In this document: positions 1 through 6,131 of the stretch, one piece after another
How positions within the stretch are numbered: the first letter of the stretch is position 1
Layout: each line of letters starts with the position of its first letter
DNA from: Planctomycetota bacterium
GTDB lineage: Bacteria > Planctomycetota > UBA1135
NCBI GenBank assembly: GCA_002746235.1
Contig: NVWJ01000009.1
Location: 73,714 to 82,076, forward strand
Length of the DNA: 8,363 bases
Reading direction: 5' to 3'
Program-made: the position numbers and the translations under genes
Notes under the pieces: generated by a model
Databases searched by the model: none
Told to the model about the DNA's origin: nothing
Seen by the model: the letters and a program-made list of their open reading frames with translations, nothing else

Positions 1-70
1 AATTCAGGGTAACGGAATGTGCCCCTGAGAGTGTGGGAATTAGGCGGAAATGGGTGGATTGGGTTAGATT

Positions 71-1468
71 GTGGTCATGCTCCTGCCCCTCCTCGTTTTC
101 GCTTTCGCCCAGGTGGAATCCGCCCAGGAGAGCTTTTCTGGTGAGCAGCTTGAATCGCATCGTGTAGAGGTGTCGTCGTACCTGTTCACCGCTCCTGGGC
201 CGTTCCGCTCGGTAGGCTTTTGGTGGGAGGGCGATTTAGAGGGGGCAGAGGTGGCCTTGTTCGGCGTAAATGGTGAATTAAGCCCGTGGTGGCCTGTGGA
301 GCTGGCTCATGACCTGAACCTGGACGATGGCGGGCTTGCGGGTTCATCACAAGTTTCAGCACTTGTGCATGGGAGGGTGGCGCAACAGACAGGTTTGCTT
401 TTGCGTCTAGCGCCGGGCCAGCTAGTGCAGCAATTTTCGATTCTGTGGATATCCACCCTGCCCGCGATTCAGCCGGGGACAAGTTTGGCCTCGACAGCCA
501 AGCCGGCGGTGTTTGATCGTGCCAGCTGGGGAGCGAATCCAGCGGTGTGCAATCCGACTTTTTGCACCACCACGCATGTAGCTATGCATCACACCGCTTC
601 GGCATCGGAATACACCAGCCAGAGCTGGGCGGAATGTGCGGCGAACGTGAAGGCATCGCAGGTTTATCACATGGTGACGCGCGGTTGGTGCGACATCGGA
701 TACAACTATTTGATCTGCCCGCATGGCGACATTTTTGAAGGGCGCGGCGGGGGCGATGACGTCCGCGGCGCCCACGATGGCTACAACTGCGGGTCGATGG
801 GCGTATCCATGATGGGTTATTTTCACAGCCCATATAACCAAATTTTGAACGCCGCTATGCAAGATGCCTTTGTCGATTTGGCGGCGTGGAAGTGTGATCA
901 GCAGAACATCGATCCCTTAGGCAGTTCTTGGTATGCCGGATTTGGTGGAGTGAAAGAAAACCTATATGGCCACCGCGATGTCTCCGCAACCGCATGTCCA
1001 GGCGATTTGGCTTATGCGGAGTTGCCGCAGTTACGTCAGCGCGTGGAGCAGAAAATCCAAGGTGGTGGCATGGAAATCATTTTGGATAACCACCTCGCAA
1101 GCTTCACCGGTGTTTGGAATACCGGCAGCAGTTCGGTGGACAAGTATGGCGCGGATTATCGATGGGCAAGTAGCGGAACCGCAACTGCGCGCGCCTTATG
1201 GAATCCAATGATTACGCAAGCGGGTAATTATCAAATCGCTCTATGGTGGCCGCAAGGAAGTAATCGCAATCCATCGACTCAAGTGGGGTTGTTGTTGAAC
1301 GGTCAGTTGTTCACTATTACGGTGAACCAACAACTGCAAGGCGGGCAATGGAATGTGCTAGGTACGGTTGCACTTCCAGCAAGTGCAAACACCACCATCG
1401 GATTGACCAACCAAGGTGCGCTCGGTTGGGTGGTCATGGCCGATGCCCTGCGCTTAGTCCTTCAGTAA
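71..1468 (+). CDS. Secreted N-acetylmuramoyl-L-alanine amidase / PGRP-fold protein with golvesin-like C-terminal domain
   Basis: Probably a zinc amidase cutting the bond between muramic acid and the peptide stem of peptidoglycan, acting outside the inner membrane. Visible parts (465 residues): a short hydrophobic N-terminus (about 3-14), an uncharacterised beta-rich region (25-135), an Amidase_2/PGRP domain (about 147-330), and a C-terminal domain (about 334-465) resembling the golvesin/Xly carbohydrate-binding-like domain (ILDN, YRWASSGTATARALWNP, YQIALWWPQGSNRN, WVVMADALRL). The expected zinc ligands are present: His in HHT (173/174), H301 in GHRD and C309 in ACPG; Y211 in GYNY fits the catalytic tyrosine. 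Family knowledge therefore predicts an active enzyme. The first in-frame start is GTG 71; ATG 77 is an equally good choice, and in-frame TAG 65-67 excludes anything earlier. No clear ribosome binding site precedes it, and the N-terminus lacks basic residues, which is unusual for a signal peptide. Its 3' end overlaps the convergent gene by 15 bases. Confidence 0.85.
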   Translation: MVMLLPLLVFAFAQVESAQESFSGEQLESHRVEVSSYLFTAPGPFRSVGFWWEGDLEGAEVALFGVNGELSPWWPVELAHDLNLDDGGLAGSSQVSALVHGRVAQQTGLLLRLAPGQLVQQFSILWISTLPAIQPGTSLASTAKPAVFDRASWGANPAVCNPTFCTTTHVAMHHTASASEYTSQSWAECAANVKASQVYHMVTRGWCDIGYNYLICPHGDIFEGRGGGDDVRGAHDGYNCGSMGVSMMGYFHSPYNQILNAAMQDAFVDLAAWKCDQQNIDPLGSSWYAGFGGVKENLYGHRDVSATACPGDLAYAELPQLRQRVEQKIQGGGMEIILDNHLASFTGVWNTGSSSVDKYGADYRWASSGTATARALWNPMITQAGNYQIALWWPQGSNRNPSTQVGLLLNGQLFTITVNQQLQGGQWNVLGTVALPASANTTIGLTNQGALGWVVMADALRLVLQ

Positions 1469-1936
1469 ATCTTGCGCGGTTGTTTCGCGGTCGAAACGGA
1501 GACTGCGCATTTTTTGCTTTGGCAAGCGCAAACTCACCGTCGAAACATAATCATGATGCAAGCCGGTAAGTAAATCATTGTGCAGTTGTTTACCTTCTAA
1601 AGACCCATCGACTTCGAGTTGGAAGTAAACCCAAGCATCGCGCAACTTGATATCTTTGCCGACCCAGGTAAAGCTTGCCGCTTCCTGCTCCGCATTCAAA
1701 ATTGAAAGATGCGCTTGCAGGTAAACGGTAATCAACTCATCGATGTTTTCTTCCTTATCCAAGCGGATGGCGCGGCCATTCCATTGGGTTAAGCAAGTCT
1801 CTAAATCATTGGGGCTGAGGTGCAGCGCGATTTCAAGCGCACCACTTTCTTGATCCACTTCCATTTCCAGTTGCGTGGTCGCAACGCTGTGCCAGCTGCA
1901 GAACAGCAGCAGCAAGGGGAGAAGTAAGTATTTCAC
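1454..1936 (-). CDS. Small secreted DUF6702-like protein
   Basis: A 160-residue protein with a clear signal peptide: K2, a leucine-rich core at 4-12, and probable cleavage after HSVA near 19. The rest resembles the DUF6702 family, known mainly from Bacteroidota: an alternating beta start (LEMEVDQESGALEIALHLSPNDLETCL), a VYLQAHLSI segment, WVGKDIKLRDAWVYFQLEV and LHNDLLTGLHHDY. The family has no known biochemical function; from memory, members often sit beside M1 peptidases, as here. The start is GTG at 1936-1934, overlapping the peptidase TGA as GTGA, with AGGAAGG just upstream, so it is probably translated by coupling to the peptidase. A periplasmic accessory of the peptidase is inference only. 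The last codons overlap the convergent amidase gene. Family assignment comes from the pattern of conserved positions, not from a search. Confidence 0.7.
   Translation of the reverse strand: MKYLLLPLLLLFCSWHSVATTQLEMEVDQESGALEIALHLSPNDLETCLTQWNGRAIRLDKEENIDELITVYLQAHLSILNAEQEAASFTWVGKDIKLRDAWVYFQLEVDGSLEGKQLHNDLLTGLHHDYVSTVSLRLPKQKMRSLRFDRETTAQDLLKD
1473..1515 (+). terminator. Rho-independent terminator of the amidase gene, inside the opposing coding sequence
   Basis: Starting five bases after the amidase stop codon, TGCGC (1473-1477) pairs with GCGCA (1505-1509), and an inner perfect 6-bp stem GTTTCG/CGAAAC (1482-1487 / 1492-1497) closes a 4-base CGGT loop. Between them GTT/GAC can also pair, with a small bulge. 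Six T residues follow directly (1510-1515). The whole structure lies within the last codons of the opposing DUF6702-like gene, so these bases serve both as terminator and as coding sequence. Confidence 0.65.
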
Positions 1937-1948
1937 TTGCCTTCCTCA
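1933..1948 (-). promoter_or_regulatory. GTGA start-stop overlap with internal Shine-Dalgarno
   Basis: Read on the minus strand, the last codons of the peptidase, GAG GAA GGC AAG TGA, contain a purine-rich AGGAAGG a few bases before the GTG of the next gene. That GTG shares its last two bases with the peptidase TGA. This fits re-initiation by terminating ribosomes and fixes the start of the DUF6702-like gene. Confidence 0.7.
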
Positions 1949-4284
1949 GCGGCTTGCATGGGATTACTTCGGTTCCGTTTCTTTTGCTTGAACAAGTCGA
2001 AGCGCGTAGGCTCTGCGGCTTGCGGTGGCCAAAAGTTATTCGATAAATCACAGTCGGCGGTTTCCAGTAGTGGGTCCAAAACAATGCGCTTCAATGGGCG
2101 TTCGGTCACTACCAAGGTTTTCACCTTTAGACTATTCTTGCGCCACACCTGTGCCGGAATCCGACGTATTTCTTCTCCGCCGTCTTCATATTCCAAACGC
2201 AGCAAAATCGGCATGACTAGTCCGCCGAGGTTCTCCACCTGCAAAACATAGAATTGCATAGGGGATTCCAACTGCTCGCGTTGCCAATCTTCCAACCCTT
2301 CCAGCAACTTCATGTACTCCTTTTGCTGCTTGGCAGTGGTGGCAAGTGGATCATAGCCATCGTAGAAATCGCGCAACTCTGGGAAGGAGTCGAAGCGCTT
2401 GACGAAATCGGCATTACGCTCATGCTGCAAGGTTTCTGGGGTTTCAGTGCGTTTGTCGGCAGCTAGTCCATTCACCTGATCTGGATCCTGTGAACTAATC
2501 GCATACCAAGCAACGTCGGTGAGTGCGAGGTCGACATGATCGGTGGTGTAAAACCAACCGCGCCAAAACCAATCGAGGTCCACTGCGCTGGCGTCTTCCA
2601 TAGTGCGGAAGAAGTCGGCAGGTTGCGGATGCTTGAACTTCCAACGACGCGAGTATTCTGCGAAAGCAAAGTCAAATAACTCGCGACCCATAATGGTTTC
2701 GCGCAAAATGTTCAGTGCGGTCATCGGTTTCCCATAAGCATTATTGCCGCCACTCAATAACGAATCTCCAGCAGTCATGATCGGCACCTGCTCCTCCGAC
2801 ATCATGTAGTTGGTGATTTGCGATGGCTCGCCCCACCAACCGGCGTAGTGGTCATCCCATTCCACTTCGGCAAGGTGCTGCACGAAAGTATTTAAGCCTT
2901 CATCCATCCAAGTCCACTGACGCTCGTCACTGTTCACAATCATCGGGAAATAGTTGTGCCCGACTTCGTGAATGATCACACCAATCAATCCGTACTTGGT
3001 GCGTTCCGAATAAGTGCCATCTTTTTCCGGACGCGGACCGTTGAAGCAAATCATCGGGTATTCCATGCCGCCGATGGGACCGTTCACCGAGATTGCAGTT
3101 GGGTATGGGTATTCAAAGGTGTAACGCGAGTAAACCTCCAAGGTGTGGACCACCGCATGGGTGCTGAACTTACTCCACATCGGTTCGCCTTCCTTGGGCC
3201 AGTACGACATGGCTGCAACCATGTGGCCATCGCGTTTTTGTTCATCGCCGGAGTAAACGCCCCAGCAATCCCACAAAAACTTGCGTGAACTTGCCCATGC
3301 AAAGTCACGCACATTCTCAGCTTGGAAATGCCAAGTCTTATGCCCCGTTTGATGCAGCCCCTCATTTGCAGTGGCTTCCTCCAAAGTGACAATCATGGTC
3401 GGGCCATCGTTGCCCAACTGCATGGCTTGATCTAAACGCTCGCGCTGTACTTTACTCAGTACATCGTTTGGATTTTGCAACACTCCAGTCGCAGCAACAA
3501 TGTGATCCGATGGCGCGGTAATGTAAACATCGTAATCGCCAAACTCGAGCGCGAATTCGGAACCGCCGAGGAACTGTTTATTTTGCCAACCGTCGACATC
3601 GTCATAAACCGCCAAGCGTGGAAACCAATGTGCTAGTTCGAAAAGCCAGTTGTCGTCTTCTGCAAAATACTCCGCGCCGGTGCGTCCGCGTACCACCGAC
3701 GTATCGTTCACCACATAGTTCCATGCGATATCAAATTCAAAATGCGTTCCCGGCTTTAGTGGAATCGGAAGGTCGACGCGCATCATGGTGTCGTTGATCA
3801 CATGGTGCAGCGGCTGCTTCGACTGGGTGACCCCGGTGATGTGAAAGCTGCCATCGAAAGCGGCCGCAATCTGGCGCTTATGCAAAGCCTCGAAGCTCAT
3901 CCCCTTGGACAAATCCGGCGCACCCGATGTCAGGTTGCCGCCCGAGCTTGCCAGGAAACGATTGTTCTCCAACTGCACCCACAAGTAGGTCAGCGTGTCC
4001 GGCGAATGATTGTGATAAGTGATGTGCTCCTTGCCAGTGATGCGACGGTCGCGTTCATCCAAGTGCACCTCAATCTGGTAGTCCACTTTCTGCTGCCAGT
4101 AAGCGTGGCCCGGCGCGCCCGATCCAGTGCGGGTCTCATTTGCAGTCGGCAGAATTTCCTCAAGCTGACGGAAGGCGTCGGGCCGGTTCTGCTTTTCTTG
4201 TGCAGCGAAACTGGCCGGGCTGAGGCAAAGGGCGGCGAGCAAAAGCTGGCCGCAGCGGGATGTGGTGCTGGCGGAGAAAACCAT
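1933..4284 (-). CDS. Secreted M1-family zinc metallopeptidase (gluzincin)
   Basis: A zinc-dependent aminopeptidase-like enzyme of 783 residues, probably periplasmic. The signal peptide has R10, a hydrophobic core at 13-22 and cleavage after SFA near 27. An N-terminal beta domain of the M1 type spans about 65-310. The catalytic domain has GGMEYP (405-410) at the place of the GAMEN exopeptidase motif, then the zinc site HEVGH (439-443), and 18 residues later E462 in MDEG, the exact HEXXH-X18-E spacing. Y517 in AYGKP fits the transition-state tyrosine. A C-terminal beta region (about 680-755, ending DLSNNFWP) and a basic tail (KQKKRNR) follow; there is no long ERAP1-type helical C-domain. All catalytic residues are present. 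No Shine-Dalgarno sequence precedes ATG 4284; only 13 bases separate it from the palindromic element. The DUF6702-like gene follows in the same operon. Substrate unknown. Confidence 0.93.
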   Translation of the reverse strand: MVFSASTTSRCGQLLLAALCLSPASFAAQEKQNRPDAFRQLEEILPTANETRTGSGAPGHAYWQQKVDYQIEVHLDERDRRITGKEHITYHNHSPDTLTYLWVQLENNRFLASSGGNLTSGAPDLSKGMSFEALHKRQIAAAFDGSFHITGVTQSKQPLHHVINDTMMRVDLPIPLKPGTHFEFDIAWNYVVNDTSVVRGRTGAEYFAEDDNWLFELAHWFPRLAVYDDVDGWQNKQFLGGSEFALEFGDYDVYITAPSDHIVAATGVLQNPNDVLSKVQRERLDQAMQLGNDGPTMIVTLEEATANEGLHQTGHKTWHFQAENVRDFAWASSRKFLWDCWGVYSGDEQKRDGHMVAAMSYWPKEGEPMWSKFSTHAVVHTLEVYSRYTFEYPYPTAISVNGPIGGMEYPMICFNGPRPEKDGTYSERTKYGLIGVIIHEVGHNYFPMIVNSDERQWTWMDEGLNTFVQHLAEVEWDDHYAGWWGEPSQITNYMMSEEQVPIMTAGDSLLSGGNNAYGKPMTALNILRETIMGRELFDFAFAEYSRRWKFKHPQPADFFRTMEDASAVDLDWFWRGWFYTTDHVDLALTDVAWYAISSQDPDQVNGLAADKRTETPETLQHERNADFVKRFDSFPELRDFYDGYDPLATTAKQQKEYMKLLEGLEDWQREQLESPMQFYVLQVENLGGLVMPILLRLEYEDGGEEIRRIPAQVWRKNSLKVKTLVVTERPLKRIVLDPLLETADCDLSNNFWPPQAAEPTRFDLFKQKKRNRSNPMQAAEEGK

Positions 4285-4297
4285 GAGTTTGGGATTT

Positions 4298-4461
4298 TAG
4301 GGAAACTCTGATTAAGTCTACCGGTGATTCCGCAGCAGAAATCGTCCGCCCCTGCGTTGCTTCATCTTGGCTGTAGCGACACTACAGCCTTCGATTCGCG
4401 CCTTGGGGCAAACGATTTCCATCCACGGCCTCTCACGCCATACTTAATCAGAGCTTCCCTA
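4298..4461. repeat. 164-base near-palindromic element with 20-base terminal inverted repeats (MITE/BIME-like)
   Basis: The ends 4298-4317 and 4442-4461 are inverted repeats matching at 19 of 20 positions (TAGGGAArCTCTGATTAAGT reading inward). Inside, the same blocks recur in inverted order in both halves: GAAATCGT then GCCCC (4338-4352, mirrored near 4407-4421), and at the centre GGCTGTAG / CTACAGCC as a perfect 8-bp hairpin with a CGACA loop (4369-4389). The halves are 79 and 80 bases around the 5-base loop, so the unit looks like two diverged copies of one half-element joined head to head. Both outer ends carry TA, which would fit a TA target duplication. It has no transposase and is too short for an autonomous IS. 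Alternatives are a REP/BIME dimer or a large regulatory hairpin. It lies 13 bases from the peptidase start codon. Confidence 0.7.
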
Positions 4462-4518
4462 GGAGTGAAAAAGAAGAAATGCGCCCTCCAACTCCCTTTA
4501 AACAGGGGTTTTTCGCAT

Positions 4519-4547
4519 GGAATATGTGGATTTGGGAGGAATCTCAA
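4519..4547 (-). promoter_or_regulatory. Weak candidate sigma70-type promoter for the peptidase operon
   Basis: On the minus strand TTGAGA (4547-4542, 5 of 6 to the -35 consensus) is separated by 17 bases from TATTCC (4524-4519, only 3 of 6 to the -10 consensus). Transcription from here would put the whole palindromic element in a leader of about 230 bases. A competing possibility is TAAAAT (4299-4294) at the element edge, a good -10 match only 9 bases from the start codon, which would make the message nearly leaderless. Neither is established. Confidence 0.2.
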
Positions 4548-4659
4548 AGAATTATGAAAAAAGCTCGGGAAAAAACGGTTTGGCGGCAACTACTTCATGA
4601 CCAGTGATTTGCCCCACAGCTTCGCTGGTCATATTTCAGGATTCCTGTCTATCGGTATT

Positions 4660-4696
4660 CGGGAAATGCGGGTTAGGAGGTAGCACGCATTTCCCG
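4660..4696 (+). repeat. Perfect 11-bp inverted repeat presenting AGGAGG in its loop
   Basis: CGGGAAATGCG (4660-4670) and CGCATTTCCCG (4686-4696) are exact reverse complements around a 15-base loop containing TTAGGAGGTAG, which resembles a full Shine-Dalgarno sequence. A GGA in a hairpin loop is also the typical CsrA/RsmA binding arrangement. No open reading frame of useful length starts at a suitable distance (GTG 4697 would give 8 codons), so a role as ribosome binding site is doubtful. Confidence 0.6.
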
Positions 4697-4747
4697 GTGC
4701 CATTTTTAGAAGAGCATTCTTAGGGTACTTTTCTGACAACCCCCACG

Positions 4748-4783
4748 TGGTCACTTGCTTCGGCGAGTGGCCAGTTTTTTTTT
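4748..4783 (+). terminator. Strong rho-independent terminator with UUCG tetraloop, orphan
   Basis: TGGTCACTTGC (4748-4758) pairs with GCGAGTGGCCA (4763-4773) over 11 positions, two of them G-U wobbles, closing the stable C(UUCG)G tetraloop. After one G come nine T (4775-4783). It can only stop plus-strand transcription, yet the nearest upstream plus-strand gene ends at 1468 with its own terminator. It therefore implies an unrecognised plus-strand transcript in the gap, or insulation of the gene at 4849 from read-through. Confidence 0.8.
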
Positions 4784-4848
4784 GTGCCGCAAATGGATAT
4801 GGTGAGGCAGAAGGAAACTCGGACACAATCAGAGGTTCCTAATGCTCC

Positions 4849-5532
4849 ATGGCCAAAATCTTCCCTACTCTTCTGCTCGGCTCTCTGGGCGGAGGAGCCG
4901 TTTTCCTCGGCCTCAACGGCGCTTTTTCCGATGACCCTATGCTGTTACAACGCATCAGCGAACTCGAGCACGAGGTGTCGCAAAAGGAGCTGCAGCTGGA
5001 TTTTCTGCGCGAACGTCGGCGCATTGCCAGGATTGAGGTGCTTGAGCAGCGTGAAGACGCTGGGCGTCCAGGTGGCATGGTCACCCGATTCCAGTTCTTA
5101 GAGCTGGACCCGTCCGGCAAGCCATACAACGAAGGCAAATGGTATGAGATTGATGGCGACCTCCTCTACATCGAAGCTTTGGTGATTAAGTTTGATGACA
5201 GCTTTGTCGAGAGCAACGATTTGCTGCGTGGCAGTAGCCTTTTGCTGTTCCGCCGACTGTTTGGCGAGCATCAGAATCCGGCGGATGGATTCGCCATTGA
5301 TAGCGTTGGTCAGTTTCCGCGCGCGTACTCCCCGGAAGAAGGTGCGCCACCCTTTCATCGAGATTTGTGGAAGCGCTTTTGGGATTATGCACTCAATCCA
5401 GACATCGTCCGTGAAAGCGGGGTGCGCGCCATGCATGGCGAAGCGCCATTCATTAAGTTGGCGCCCGGCAAAACCTACGACGTGGAGTTGCGCACCTCCG
5501 GCGGGCTGACCATTCGCACGCAAACCGAATAG
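4849..5532 (+). CDS. Membrane-anchored coiled-coil protein of unknown function
   Basis: I do not recognise this 227-residue protein by name. A hydrophobic glycine-rich segment (about 5-26, after K3) should be a signal anchor or transmembrane helix. A charged helical stretch with heptad character follows (about 31-70, LLQRISELEHEVSQKELQLDFLRERRRIARIEVLEQ), probably a coiled coil. The rest is a soluble domain with conserved-looking blocks: WYEIDGDLLYIEALVIKF, RRLFGEHQNPADGFAID, FHRDLWKRFWDYALNPDIVRESGVRAMHGEAPFIKLAPGKTYDVELRTSGGLTI. I have an unverified impression of similar unnamed proteins in Planctomycetota genomes. The start is firm: in-frame TAA at 4840-4842 is followed by ATG 4849 as the first start codon. 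AGAGG (4831-4835) is a weak, rather distant ribosome binding site. The gene stands alone, after the orphan terminator and convergent with the Rrf2 gene. Confidence 0.8.
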   Translation: MAKIFPTLLLGSLGGGAVFLGLNGAFSDDPMLLQRISELEHEVSQKELQLDFLRERRRIARIEVLEQREDAGRPGGMVTRFQFLELDPSGKPYNEGKWYEIDGDLLYIEALVIKFDDSFVESNDLLRGSSLLLFRRLFGEHQNPADGFAIDSVGQFPRAYSPEEGAPPFHRDLWKRFWDYALNPDIVRESGVRAMHGEAPFIKLAPGKTYDVELRTSGGLTIRTQTE

Positions 5533-5616
5533 GCCACGGTAGCGCTCGGCCTCCCGCGGCTTAACGGATCAGGCTTCCGCGAGAAAAGAGCCCGCGCCAG
5601 ACTGCAGCGAAGTTCC
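5533..5616. other. Short convergent intergenic region
   Basis: These 84 bases separate two genes that end facing each other. I see only weak pairing (CGCGG 5555-5559 with CCGCG 5577-5581, loop 17) and no T-run on either strand at the right place, so I do not call a terminator here. Confidence 0.4.
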
Positions 5617-6120
5617 TTATGGAAAGCCTTTGCGCTTATACGGTGCGCGGTAAGTTTCTCGTTTATGGTGCTCTTCCACTTCAGAAGGCAGGGTTGGCTT
5701 CAAGCCATGATCCTGCACGGCCGCGCGGAAATCCTCAAAGGTGGTTTCGTGCAGCACGTGATTCACCGCATCTTGCACCTTGGCAAGTTTCTCGTGGAGG
5801 GCACAATTCACACCCACCCCGCAAATCCCTCCGCCAAAGGGGCACAGGTCACTGTCCTCTTCGCGCTCAAAAAGTTTGAAGACATCGTAAATGCTAATTT
5901 CGGCAGGATGTTTGGCGAGGCAGAAACCACCACCCGGACCGCGCGATCCATGCACCAGTCCCGCTTGGGAAAGAGTGGTTAACACTTTTCCCACAAATGG
6001 TTTAAGCAAATTGCGGTGGTGCGCAATCTGGACCGCAGAGAGCTTGGTTTTGCCGCCATCATAAACTTCAGCGAGTCTAGAAAGGGCGGCGATCGAACAT
6101 TCGGTGGCTTTTCCGTACAT
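5617..6120 (-). CDS. Rrf2-family transcriptional regulator with probable Fe-S cluster ligands
   Basis: A 167-residue winged-helix DNA-binding protein of the Rrf2 family (relatives IscR, NsrR, CymR). The N-terminal part matches the family: TECSIAALSRLAEVYDGGKTKLSAVQIA, then the recognition/wing region KVLTTLSQAGLVHGSRGPGGGFCLAK (45-70), then ISIYDVFKLFE. Three cysteines, C93, C100 and C106, with H109 in CALH, match the IscR ligand order, but the first spacing is six residues instead of five, so an iron-sulfur cluster sensing redox, nitric oxide or iron status is likely, not proven. The predicted dimerisation helix follows (HEKLAKVQDAVNHVLHETTFEDF), and a basic tail ends the protein. No Fe-S assembly, nitrosative-stress or respiratory gene lies nearby in the window, so its regulon cannot be inferred. 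ATG 6120 has no good Shine-Dalgarno sequence. Confidence 0.9.
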   Translation of the reverse strand: MYGKATECSIAALSRLAEVYDGGKTKLSAVQIAHHRNLLKPFVGKVLTTLSQAGLVHGSRGPGGGFCLAKHPAEISIYDVFKLFEREEDSDLCPFGGGICGVGVNCALHEKLAKVQDAVNHVLHETTFEDFRAAVQDHGLKPTLPSEVEEHHKRETYRAPYKRKGFP

Positions 6121-6131
6121 TTGGGTCGTTT

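Larger units (their letters stand above)
4462..4783 (+). ncRNA. Candidate structured small RNA ending at the 4748-4783 terminator
   Basis: No convincing protein gene lies in this stretch, but it holds several hairpins and ends in a strong terminator. In order: a small CCCT/AGGG hairpin with TTAAAC loop (4494-4507) and five T after it; a 10-bp stem ATGACCAGTG/CGCTGGTCAT (4597-4606 / 4623-4632, one wobble); the odd palindrome CAGGATTCCTG; a perfect 11-bp stem (4660-4670 / 4686-4696) with AGGAGG in its 15-base loop; then the terminator. The 5' end is not defined, and I see no convincing promoter; a transcript starting only around 4590 is also possible. I found no tmRNA, SRP RNA or RNase P signature. 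The hairpins could instead be remnants of repeats. Confidence 0.3.

Noticed and set aside
422..862. Minus-strand open frame of 146 codons inside the amidase gene
   Set aside because: It lies wholly opposite a gene with intact catalytic motifs; its translation shows no signal peptide or domain and looks like a shadow frame.
4324..4557. Plus-strand open frame of 77 codons starting with GTG
   Set aside because: It begins inside the palindromic element, runs through its hairpin, has no ribosome binding site and gives a protein with no domain-like pattern.
4462..4783. tmRNA, RNase P RNA or SRP RNA in the gap
   Set aside because: No tRNA-like 3' end with CCA and T-loop, no RNase P core motifs, and GGTTAGGAGGTAGCA only superficially resembles the SRP domain IV loop.
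4629..4826. Minus-strand open frame of 65 codons
   Set aside because: It spans both the 11-bp inverted repeat and the plus-strand terminator, lacks a ribosome binding site and shows low-complexity, non-protein-like sequence.
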